A stretch of 64,000 bases of DNA from positions 44,699 through 108,698 of the forward strand of contig CAIVXG010000198.1 of the NCBI GenBank assembly GCA_903909815.1. Reading direction: 5' to 3'. Positions 56,991-64,000 of this stretch are shown piece after piece. This DNA is from an uncultured beta proteobacterium. Lineage in GTDB: Bacteria; Pseudomonadota; Gammaproteobacteria; Burkholderiales; Burkholderiaceae_C. The notes under the pieces are model-generated. The model ran no database searches. It saw nothing but the letters and a program-made list of their open reading frames with translations, and had not been told where the DNA came from. Made by a program: the position numbers and the translations under genes. How positions within the stretch are numbered: the stretch's first letter is position 1; each line of letters begins with the position of its first letter.

Positions 56991-57923
56991 TTATTTGATT
57001 TTCGCGCGTGGATGGGCTGCGTCGTAGGCATTGGCCAGATGCTGAAAGTCCAGCCGCGTATAGACCTGTGTGGTGCTGATGTTGGCGTGACCCAGCAGTT
57101 CCTGCACAGCGCGCAAATCGCCGCTGGATTGCAGCAGGTGGCTGGCAAACGAATGGCGCAGCATGTGCGGATGCACGGGCGTGGAAAGCCCCGATTCCTG
57201 GCTGCGGGCTTTCAGCCGCTGCCACACCGACTGTGCCGTGAGCCGCGTTCCGTTGCGCCCCACGAACAAGGCGCTCGCGAGTTGGTGCTGCGTCACCCTG
57301 TGACTCAGCCACAATTGCAGCGACGCCATCGCCTTGCTTCCCACAGGCACCGTGCGTCGTTTGCCGCCCTTGCCCAGCACATGCGCCTCGCACGCCTGCA
57401 GATCCACCCAGCCACGCGCCTGGGCGCTGGCCTGAACGTCCAGCCCGGTGAGTTCGCCCACGCGCAAGCCGCTGCCGTAAAGCAACTCCACCATGGCGGC
57501 GTCGCGTGCCTCCATCCAAGGCGTGTTGCGCTCCGAGTGAAATGCCGCCAGTTGCACCGAGTCGTCCACGCTCAGCGCCTTGGGCAAGGGCTTGCCCACC
57601 TTGGGCGAGCGCACGTCCTGCACCGGGTTGCTGGCGATCATGCCCTGACGTCCCAGCCAGACGTAAAAGCCGCGCCAGCCCGACAGGATCAATGCGATGC
57701 CGCGCGCGCTGCGTCCACCGCTGTGCATCTGCGCCACCCAGCGCCGGATATGGGCGTTTTGTAGCTGCTGCAAGGGCACGGCTGCGGCCTGCGCGTGCAG
57801 CGTCAGCTTTTGCAGGTCCAGCGCATACAGCTCAAGCGTGCGCTGTGCCAGGCGTTTTTCCACACGCACATGCTCCAGATAGCGCTCCACCAGCGCCTGA
57901 TCGATGCGCTCGCCGGAGTCCAC
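56991..57923 (-). CDS. xerC: tyrosine recombinase XerC
   Basis: 310 residues from a GTG at 57923, selected because the upstream frame overlaps the DUF484 gene and GAGG lies upstream. Catalytic residues: Arg in GSGLRVGEL, Lys in LGKGGKRR, HPHMLRHSFASHL, LLGHANIST, and Tyr in TTQVYTRLD. It acts with XerD at dif to resolve chromosome dimers. Last gene of dapF-DUF484-xerC. Confidence 0.93.
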   Translation of the reverse strand: MDSGERIDQALVERYLEHVRVEKRLAQRTLELYALDLQKLTLHAQAAAVPLQQLQNAHIRRWVAQMHSGGRSARGIALILSGWRGFYVWLGRQGMIASNPVQDVRSPKVGKPLPKALSVDDSVQLAAFHSERNTPWMEARDAAMVELLYGSGLRVGELTGLDVQASAQARGWVDLQACEAHVLGKGGKRRTVPVGSKAMASLQLWLSHRVTQHQLASALFVGRNGTRLTAQSVWQRLKARSQESGLSTPVHPHMLRHSFASHLLQSSGDLRAVQELLGHANISTTQVYTRLDFQHLANAYDAAHPRAKIK

Positions 57924-57940
57924 TGCGCGCGGCCTCAGAT

Positions 57941-58615
57941 TCAGAGCAGGCGCGACAAACCGGCGCTGGCAATGGCGGCGATGCGCTCCAGAAAATCGGT
58001 TCCCATGCCGGCATGGAAACGCTGGGAATCGGGTGAGGCCAAAACGATCACGCCAAAGGTCTTCGCATCCGAGTCGCTCAGGCGCAACGGAATCAGCGCC
58101 AGCGACTCGGCCTGCCCGGGCCAGGTCAGCCACTGCACCGGCTCAAAGCCCGCGTTGACACCCACATAGGGCGTGGGCAACGACGCCACGAATGTTTTGA
58201 CGTCGTCGCTCACACCTGCCGTGAAATCCGAAGCGCCATGCTGCTCTCCCAAACCCCAGAGTCGAATCGCCACCTGAGGGATGACGAACTGCGCCTGCAA
58301 CTCGCGCACCACAGTTGCGGGCAGTTGCGACGGCTCGGTCGTGCGCAGCAGGCTCATGGTCCAGCGCTGCAACTTGTCGGCAATGAGCTGGTTTTCTCCG
58401 CCGTGGCGCATCATGTCCATGCTGCGGTGTTCCAGTGACTTGATCTTCTCGCGCAACATCTGCGCCTGGCGCTCCTGCAGGCCCACGGCGCGGTTGCCGT
58501 GCGGGCTGCTCAATTGCACCGTGGCCAGCACCTCGGCATGGCGCTCAAAGAAGTCAGGCGTGTTGGCCAAAAAACTGGCGATGTCGTTTTCGGTGATCGG
58601 GTGCTGGATGTCCAT
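57941..58615 (-). CDS. DUF484 family protein
   Basis: 224 residues. DUF484 proteins have a coiled N-terminal part (IASFLANTPDFFERHAEVLATVQL, LQERQAQMLREKIKSLEHRSMDMM) and a GAF-like C-terminal part. Function unknown; commonly found between dapF and xerC, as here. Confidence 0.9.
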   Translation of the reverse strand: MDIQHPITENDIASFLANTPDFFERHAEVLATVQLSSPHGNRAVGLQERQAQMLREKIKSLEHRSMDMMRHGGENQLIADKLQRWTMSLLRTTEPSQLPATVVRELQAQFVIPQVAIRLWGLGEQHGASDFTAGVSDDVKTFVASLPTPYVGVNAGFEPVQWLTWPGQAESLALIPLRLSDSDAKTFGVIVLASPDSQRFHAGMGTDFLERIAAIASAGLSRLL

Positions 58616-58678
58616 GGCGGGTGGGCTCTCTTATTTTGAAATCAGGTAGTTGGAAGGGTTTGAAACGAGTGGAGCGAA

Positions 58679-59548
58679 TCACGCCGAGAGTTCGATATCA
58701 CCGGAAAACACCGTGACCGCAGGACCGGTCATTTGCACCGAGTTGGCGCCGCCCTGCCATTCGACGGTCAGGCGCCCGCCTGTGGCGTCGACATCGACGC
58801 GCGCATCCAGCAGCCCCAGTCGGATGCCGCTGACCACTGCGGCACAGGCCCCTGTGCCGCAGGCCAGGGTTTCGCCAGCGCCGCGCTCATACACTCGCAA
58901 ACGGATGTGAGAACGGCTGACGATTTGCATGAAACCGGCGTTCACCCTTTTCGCAAATCGGGGGTGCTGCTCGATCAATGGCCCCCACTGCGCCACCGGC
59001 GCATGCGCTACGTCGTCCACGATCTGCACCGCGTGCGGATTGCCCATGGAAACGACGGCCACAAAGACCGTGATGGTCCGGCCGCCGTGCACCAGATCCA
59101 GTGGCCACTTCTCCCCCGCATAGACGCGCTCAGGCTCCAGACCGTGGCGATCAAAGTGAATATGCTGCAGCTCGAACTGCGGTGCGCCCATGTCCACGCT
59201 CACGCGTCCATCGGCCAGGCGCTGCAGCGTGAGCACACGATTCACGGTGCGCACGCGAATCAAGTCCTTGTCGCTCAAGCCGTGCTCGCGCACGAATTGA
59301 AAAAAGCAGCGCGCGCCATTGCCACAGTGTTCGACCTCCTGCCCGTCGGCATTGTGGATGACGTATTCAAAATCCACATCGGGTGACGGCGCCGGGCGCA
59401 CGCACAGGATCTGATCCGCACCGACTCCGAAGTGCCGGTCCGCCAGCCTCTGGTACTGCGCCGTGCTCAGCCCCAGCAATCGACGCGTCTCATTGAGCAC
59501 GACAAAGTCGTTGCCCGCGCCCTGCATTTTGGTGAAATGAACTTGCAT
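58679..59548 (-). CDS. dapF: diaminopimelate epimerase
   Basis: 289 residues from ATG 59548. It converts LL- to meso-diaminopimelate for lysine and peptidoglycan synthesis. The two catalytic cysteines are in [10 protein letters not shown] and [23 protein letters not shown] is the family opening. First gene of the dapF-DUF484-xerC operon. Confidence 0.95.
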   Translation of the reverse strand: MQVHFTKMQGAGNDFVVLNETRRLLGLSTAQYQRLADRHFGVGADQILCVRPAPSPDVDFEYVIHNADGQEVEHCGNGARCFFQFVREHGLSDKDLIRVRTVNRVLTLQRLADGRVSVDMGAPQFELQHIHFDRHGLEPERVYAGEKWPLDLVHGGRTITVFVAVVSMGNPHAVQIVDDVAHAPVAQWGPLIEQHPRFAKRVNAGFMQIVSRSHIRLRVYERGAGETLACGTGACAAVVSGIRLGLLDARVDVDATGGRLTVEWQGGANSVQMTGPAVTVFSGDIELSA

Positions 59549-59579
59549 GGGCGAATTATCCCCTGCGCCAGACGCAACA

Positions 59580-59604
59580 AAGGCGGCACTCGTCACGCCG
59601 CCTT
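59580..59604 (-). terminator. probable terminator after the glycine-zipper lipoprotein gene
   Basis: AAGGCGGC and GCCGCCTT pair around a 9-base loop. On the minus strand the stem is followed by TTTGTTG, a weak T run. Confidence 0.45.
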
Positions 59605-59648
59605 CAGAATATTTTCACGGCTCGTCGCCGTGCAGCCACCCGTACGCG

Positions 59649-60077
59649 CTACTGCCTGGCGCCGGGAACCTGGTTGCCCTTGGAATACATGCATTGCGCA
59701 TAGGCGTTGTTGTATTGCATCTGGATCGAATACTGTGCGTGCTGCGAGTTGCCCGCCCCAGCTGAACTCCCGATGATGGCGCCCGCGGCCCCCATCGTTC
59801 CTGCGCCCTGATGCCCGCCAACGGCCGCGCCCAGGGCACCGCCCAACACGGTACCGATCAAGGCCGTACCTACGGACCTATCGTTGGCCGCTTCGGCCTG
59901 GCCTGCCACCTGGGAATTCGCGTATTGCTTGCACTCGCTCTGGTCCTGCTGGAACACTTGAAACGGCTTGGTCGGGCTGGGCAACACTTGCACCGTCGGG
60001 CCCATGGGTGCGGAGGCGCACGCAGCGAGGAGCAGCGTCGGCACAGCAGCAAGGAGCGAAAGTTTGCGAAAGTTCAT
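59649..60077 (-). CDS. glycine-zipper lipoprotein
   Basis: 142 residues. Lipobox LLAAC, then a Pro/Gln spacer and a glycine-zipper region (GTALIGTVLGGALGAAVGGHQGAG) seen in outer-membrane-associated lipoproteins. A conserved Cys pair (SECKQYA and AQCMYSKG) lies on either side of it. Confidence 0.8.
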   Translation of the reverse strand: MNFRKLSLLAAVPTLLLAACASAPMGPTVQVLPSPTKPFQVFQQDQSECKQYANSQVAGQAEAANDRSVGTALIGTVLGGALGAAVGGHQGAGTMGAAGAIIGSSAGAGNSQHAQYSIQMQYNNAYAQCMYSKGNQVPGARQ

Positions 60078-60190
60078 GACGTCATTCCTTCATCTAAAAA
60101 ACGGTAAGAGGTGGCACGATCAAATAAGTTCAACATGGAGAATAAGCTTGTCCAAGCACGTGACAGGCGCCGACTCGATCAAGCCACCAT

Positions 60191-60829
60191 TCATTGGGCG
60201 GGGGGCGGCAATGGAGCCGGTGGCGGCAGCGCCTGTGCTGCTGGCGCCGCCACCTGACGAAACTGTGTCGAGCAGGTCTGCACGGCCGGAAAATACCCCG
60301 CGGGGTTATCACAGTAGTAGAGGAATTTTGGCGCGGGCAGCACTGCCATCGGTCGCGCCACAGGTGCGGGCACATAGGTGACCTGAGGCTGAGGCATCAC
60401 CGGCACGGCGACCATGGGTTCAGCATACACGACGTCCGCGACGACGAGCGGATAGGGGTAGATCGGACGATCATAGAAAAACCATTGGCCGGCCGCGAAC
60501 CACCACCAGCCGCAACGCCCCGCGTAGCACGTGTTGTTCCAGCGTCCACCGCGCCAGAGCGCCATCTCGTCGCGGTTGAAACGATGCACTTCATGCACCT
60601 GAAACTGATGGCGCGGCTGCAAGCCCTGTTGGCGCGCCTCGTGCCCGACCCCAGCCGGACGCGTAACGGCATGCGCAGCCTCGTGTGCCGGCTTGACGGC
60701 TGGGGGCTGTTCTGCCGCCCTATGGCCCTCGCGTTCTTTGGAGGGCGCGGCCCCCTCTTGCGCAAATGCAAAGGAGGCACTCAGTCCCAAGGCCGACAGG
60801 CTCAGCAAAATTTTCGAAGTCAGTTTCAT
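60191..60829 (-). CDS. secreted Trp/Pro-rich protein of unknown function
   Basis: 212 residues from ATG 60829 with a signal peptide (about 1-23, ending FAFAQ). An Ala/His/Pro-rich spacer is followed by a central motif, WRGGRWNNTCYAGRCGWWWF and QWFFYDRPIYPYP. GWWW and YPYP occur in several proteobacterial exported proteins. The C-terminal third is Pro-rich and ends with PPPAPLPPPAQ. Function unknown. Confidence 0.75.
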   Translation of the reverse strand: MKLTSKILLSLSALGLSASFAFAQEGAAPSKEREGHRAAEQPPAVKPAHEAAHAVTRPAGVGHEARQQGLQPRHQFQVHEVHRFNRDEMALWRGGRWNNTCYAGRCGWWWFAAGQWFFYDRPIYPYPLVVADVVYAEPMVAVPVMPQPQVTYVPAPVARPMAVLPAPKFLYYCDNPAGYFPAVQTCSTQFRQVAAPAAQALPPPAPLPPPAQ

Positions 60830-60975
60830 TTCTTTCCACCCAAAAAATCCACCACAACCCTCAACCCACGACCAAGGGTAAACGCGCACGCTTCCGAGAT
60901 CAATTGTTTTTGCAGTACTTTACCTTTCCGACTCCAACCCGCGATCTATAGTTCCCGCTGACGGAAACCCAACCA

Positions 60976-61028
60976 GTTGAGGACCGAGCAAAGTTCGCTT
61001 CGCGTAGTTCTTGGTCTGTCCCACAAGG
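60976..61028. repeat. palindromic intergenic repeat, family 2, copy c
   Basis: GTTGAGGACCGAGC at the left, TCGCTTCGCGTAG in the middle, and TTGGTCTGTCCCACAAGG at the right. First of a tandem pair 22 bases apart, upstream of the 3' end of rnpB. Confidence 0.8.
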
Positions 61029-61050
61029 AACATCCGACAGCCCGGAACTA

Positions 61051-61103
61051 GTCGGGGACAGAGCAAAACTCGCTTCGCGTAGTTCTTGGTCTGTCCCACA
61101 AGG
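61051..61103. repeat. palindromic intergenic repeat, family 2, copy d
   Basis: GTCGGGGACAGAGC at the left; its middle and right parts match copy c almost base for base (TCGCTTCGCGTAG, TTGGTCTGTCCCACAAGG). Lies just beyond the rnpB 3' end. Confidence 0.82.
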
Positions 61104-61112
61104 TCTCAGTAA

Positions 61113-61556
61113 AGTGTGAAGCTCGCCGATAAGCCGGATTCTGTGCGCTGAAATCTTCTTGCGAAGACCCCAGTGTGACCGCCATTACTCTGGGCCGTTT
61201 GTCGCCAAACGGCTCGATGCTACCTACCCGCCAACTCCGGGGGCCCCGTCAACGTTGGCCTACTTGGTATTGCTGCGCGTAGAGATTGCCCGTTTCACCC
61301 TTGGCGGGTTCCCCGCCAAGGGTGGCTGCGAGGTTCCAAGCTTTCGCTTGGACCGACTGGCTTGCGCCATCCGGCCGCCGACTTGCGTCGGCACCTCGCA
61401 GAACACCCGAACGGGGGCCTGCCAAGACTCGTCTCTGTTGCTCTGATCCTCACCTCACGGTGGACAGCCGTTAGCTGCTACGCTGCCCTATGCAGTCCGG
61501 ACGTTCCTCCAGTGCCGTGTTTCCACGATTGCACCAGCGGCGGTCTGGCAAGCTTC
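61113..61556 (-). ncRNA. rnpB: RNase P RNA (class A)
   Basis: Read on the minus strand it begins GAAGCTTGCCAGACCGCCGC, then GAGGAACGTCCGGACT and GCATAGGGCAG (the P4 5' strand). Near the 3' end it has ACAGAATCCGGCTTATCGG, which pairs to form P4. These are universal bacterial RNase P landmarks. It cleaves tRNA 5' leaders with RnpA. The exact ends are estimated to about 5 bases. Confidence 0.93.
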
Positions 61557-61641
61557 ACGGCGCTATTATCGGGGCTGCCAGCCCCTTGCGCGCCGGCCTC
61601 TGTGTTTGACCCTTGCTTGATAAACCCAAGCCCTCCTCAAA

Positions 61642-63318
61642 ATGCTGCGACTGTCTGAACTCAAACTCCCGCTCGATTGCGCGCCCGACGCCCTGCCCCA
61701 GCTCATCTGCAACACGCTGGCGATCGCACCTTCGGAGCTGCTGGCCCACCATGTTTTCAAACTCAGTTTTGACGCCCGCAAGGCAGCCCTGCTGCAGGTC
61801 TTCATCGTGGACGTGAGCCTCTCCCCAAAGCGCGAGCAAAGCCTGCTGCAGCAGCACGCACAGAACCCGCACATCCGACCCACGCCCGACATGACGTGGC
61901 ATGCGCCAGTGCATGCCAGCGCAGAGCTGAACGAGCGCCCCGTGGTGGTGGGCTTTGGTCCGTGCGGCATCTTTGCGGCGCTGGCGCTGGCGCAAATGGG
62001 ATTCAAGCCGATCGTGCTGGAGCGCGGCAAGAAAGTGCGCGAGCGCACGCTTGACACCTGGGGCCTGTGGCGCAAGAACGAGCTCAACCCAGAATCGAAT
62101 GTGCAGTTTGGCGAAGGCGGCGCCGGCACCTTCTCCGACGGCAAGCTCTATAGCCAGATCAAGGACCCGCGCCACCTGGGGCGCAAGGTCATGACCGAAT
62201 TTGTGCAGGCCGGGGCGCCCGAGGAAATTCTGGTGGCGGCGCACCCCCATATTGGCACTTTCAAGCTGGTAAAGGTGGTGGAAAACCTGCGCGCGCAAAT
62301 CATCGCCCTGGGCGGCGAGGTGCGCTTCGAACAGCGGGTCACGGACGTGCACATCGAAGCCGGGCAACTGTGTGGACTGACGGTGCTCGATGTGGCTCAG
62401 GGACACAGCTACGAACTGAGCGCACGCCACGTGGTGCTGGCGCTGGGTCACAGCGCACGCGACAGCTTTGCCATGCTGTACCAGCGCGGCGTGGCGATGC
62501 AGGCCAAGCCCTTCTCCGTGGGTTTTCGTATCGAGCACCCGCAAGGCATGATCGACCAGGCACGCTGGGGGCGCCACGCCGGCCATCCGCTGCTCGGCGC
62601 GGCCGATTACAAACTGGTGCACCACGCCAGCAATGGCCGCGCCGTCTACAGCTTTTGCATGTGCCCCGGCGGCACGGTCGTGGCCGCTACCTCGGAGGTC
62701 GGACGCGTTGTCACCAACGGCATGAGCCAGTATTCGCGCAAGGAGCGCAATGCCAACGCCGGCATCGTCGTTGCCATCGAAACGCCGGATTTTCCGCGCG
62801 AGTTCACAACCGAAGGGCTTTCGCAGCCAGCGCATGCCTTGCCCGAAGGCAGCGTGCATCCGCTCGCAGGTATGGCACTGCAGCGCCACTTGGAGTCCCA
62901 TGCCTACGTGCTGGGCGGCAGCAACTACGAAGCGCCGGGGCAGTTGGTGGGAGACTTCATTGCGCAGCGCCCATCGACGCAACTCGGTGAGGTCCAGCCT
63001 TCATACCAGCCAGGTGTGCATCTGACCGATCTGGCCAGCGCCCTACCCGGCTATGCGATCTCAGCAATACGCGAGGCCCTGCCCATGTTCGGTCGCAAGA
63101 TCAAGGGCTTCGACCGGGCCGATGCCGTGCTCACGGGGGTCGAAACGCGCACGTCTTCTCCGCTGCGCATCGACCGCGGCGAGGACTTCCAGAGCGTGAA
63201 CGTGCGCGGCCTGTATCCCGCAGGCGAAGGGGCGGGCTACGCCGGCGGCATCCTGTCAGCGGCGGTGGACGGCATCAAGGTGGCCGAGGCGGTGGCTGGC
63301 GCGATGATGCGGCGTTGA
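61642..63318 (+). CDS. NAD(P)/FAD-dependent oxidoreductase of unknown substrate
   Basis: 558 residues. An N-terminal ~95-residue domain (LSELKLPLDCAPDALP, then SFDARKAALLQVFIVDV) precedes an FAD site VVVGFGPCGIFAALALA (GxGxxG at 104-109). ERGKKVRERT, GEGGAGTFSDGKLYSQI, and the late GLYPAGEGAGYAGGILSAAVDG with FAD contact complete the family pattern (COG2509-type). Reaction unknown; single gene. Confidence 0.85.
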   Translation: MLRLSELKLPLDCAPDALPQLICNTLAIAPSELLAHHVFKLSFDARKAALLQVFIVDVSLSPKREQSLLQQHAQNPHIRPTPDMTWHAPVHASAELNERPVVVGFGPCGIFAALALAQMGFKPIVLERGKKVRERTLDTWGLWRKNELNPESNVQFGEGGAGTFSDGKLYSQIKDPRHLGRKVMTEFVQAGAPEEILVAAHPHIGTFKLVKVVENLRAQIIALGGEVRFEQRVTDVHIEAGQLCGLTVLDVAQGHSYELSARHVVLALGHSARDSFAMLYQRGVAMQAKPFSVGFRIEHPQGMIDQARWGRHAGHPLLGAADYKLVHHASNGRAVYSFCMCPGGTVVAATSEVGRVVTNGMSQYSRKERNANAGIVVAIETPDFPREFTTEGLSQPAHALPEGSVHPLAGMALQRHLESHAYVLGGSNYEAPGQLVGDFIAQRPSTQLGEVQPSYQPGVHLTDLASALPGYAISAIREALPMFGRKIKGFDRADAVLTGVETRTSSPLRIDRGEDFQSVNVRGLYPAGEGAGYAGGILSAAVDGIKVAEAVAGAMMRR

Positions 63319-63617
63319 AGACTGGGCCGCAGGTTGAACCCCAGCATCCTGCACTCCGTTGAGGCGACGCGGTCTAAGCAGAAAAGTTTCACCGGCATGG
63401 TGACTGCGGTCACTCACAGTCTCAAGCCGTCGGACGGGTCAGGGCTGTCAGGAGTCAGTTGGCGGTTTCCATCCACGGTCCGGTCAAGTACCCTTTCCGG
63501 TCATTCACGGGGTCCATCTCTAGGTCAGGCATGTCAGCGGGAGCTGCTGCTCACAAATACCCGCTTTGGGGAAGCCCAACTTAGTTCGCAGCGGCGCTGT
63601 AGTCCTTGAGAGGTTGC
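63319..63617. other. intergenic stretch with no recognised gene
   Basis: 299 bases between convergent genes. No supported reading frame, repeat of either family or clear terminator is visible. Confidence 0.5.
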
Positions 63618-64000
63618 TTAATTGGTTTGCAACAACGAGAGGAATTCCTCCAGCCGGTCGAGCACACTGCTCCAACCTGGGTTCATGCTGGCGTGGCCGG
63701 CCAAGAAGGTGGCATGTTCTTGTTCGCTGGCCTCGTAGGGCTCCCACTGGATGGTGAGCAGCGTACCGCCGTCTTGCTCAGTGAACGTAGTGGTGGACAG
63801 GACGTGTAGTGGCCAAGATGCGTCCCACGGGTTGGGTGCAACATTGCCTTGTGCGTCTGAGAAGTGTTGCATCAGCACAATCTTTTCCGGCGCCTGAATC
63901 TCTCGGAACTTCCACAAGCCCCACAAAGCCATGCCGCCGTCCAGGGCTTGGCAGTAGTGAAATGTGCCGTCCACTCGAAAGTCCATTGCACTGTGCGACA
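63618..64000 (-). CDS. AHSA1-like SRPBCC protein, 5' part outside the window
   Basis: The C-terminal ~126 residues of an activator-of-Hsp90-like SRPBCC protein: FRVDGTFHYCQAL, then MALWGLWKFREIQAPEKIVL and SVLDRLEEFLSLL at the end. The frame stays open to the right edge (SHSA before MDF), and the usual N-terminal strand is missing, so the start lies beyond base 64000. These proteins bind small hydrophobic ligands. Confidence 0.8.
   Translation of the reverse strand, partial: SHSAMDFRVDGTFHYCQALDGGMALWGLWKFREIQAPEKIVLMQHFSDAQGNVAPNPWDASWPLHVLSTTTFTEQDGGTLLTIQWEPYEASEQEHATFLAGHASMNPGWSSVLDRLEEFLSLLQTN

Overview
The window reads as a chromosomal segment of a GC-rich betaproteobacterium of the order Burkholderiales, most like the Comamonadaceae. 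This rests on the Bug-type (tripartite tricarboxylate transporter) binding protein, the prfB recoding site, the dapF-DUF484-xerC cluster, the fused mutase IcmF, and many palindromic intergenic repeats of a kind common in that group. It looks like ordinary, densely coding, mostly vertically inherited chromosome. There is no prophage, no CRISPR array, no transposase gene and no recognisable defence island.

Layout. 1-366 is the end of an HdrB-like Cys-rich protein. 638-4858 is a complete glycerol-3-phosphate ABC importer (ugpBAEC). 5181-5837 is a truncated LuxR-type regulator, followed by a wax ester synthase/diacylglycerol acyltransferase and a lipase-like hydrolase (5854-8198) and a small membrane protein with a Spo0B-like histidine box (8319-8807). 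8893-14304 (minus) holds a Bug protein, a glycine-tailed membrane protein and a tightly packed murB-gspA-gspB operon. 14383-16135 pairs yajQ with an HD-GYP phosphodiesterase. 16138-19264 holds plsY, ybaK and a secreted GH2 hydrolase. 19429-24915 holds a frameshifted aldo/keto reductase, two acyl-CoA synthetases and an atypical crotonase. 26528-27749 is a compact SPFH membrane protein plus ribbon-helix-helix repressor unit with a perfect palindrome over its promoter. 28114-32716 is a large hybrid histidine kinase plus a single-domain receiver. 32818-37480 holds prfB (programmed frameshift), a HAD phosphatase and pepN, followed by tRNA-Thr.

The right half carries phosphofructokinase and malic enzyme (39803-43310), a FabH2-like ketosynthase with an SRPBCC partner (44913-46536), IcmF with a LiuR-like operator (47151-50511), an RhlE-type helicase, a three-gene unit ending in a GGDEF(degenerate)-EAL protein (53048-56507), rhodanese, dapF-DUF484-xerC, two exported proteins, RNase P RNA on the minus strand, an FAD-dependent oxidoreductase and a truncated AHSA1-like protein at the right edge.

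Themes. Lipid and acyl-CoA metabolism recurs: G3P import, PlsY, WS/DGAT, acyl-CoA ligases, crotonase, FabH2 and IcmF. Cyclic-di-GMP signalling also recurs: YajQ, HD-GYP and EAL. Two palindromic repeat families sit only between genes. The observations most worth following are the self-contained SPFH/RHH unit, the orphan DHp-like membrane protein, the hybrid kinase with a vestigial receiver coupled to its start, and the two repeat families. None is proven to be a new system.
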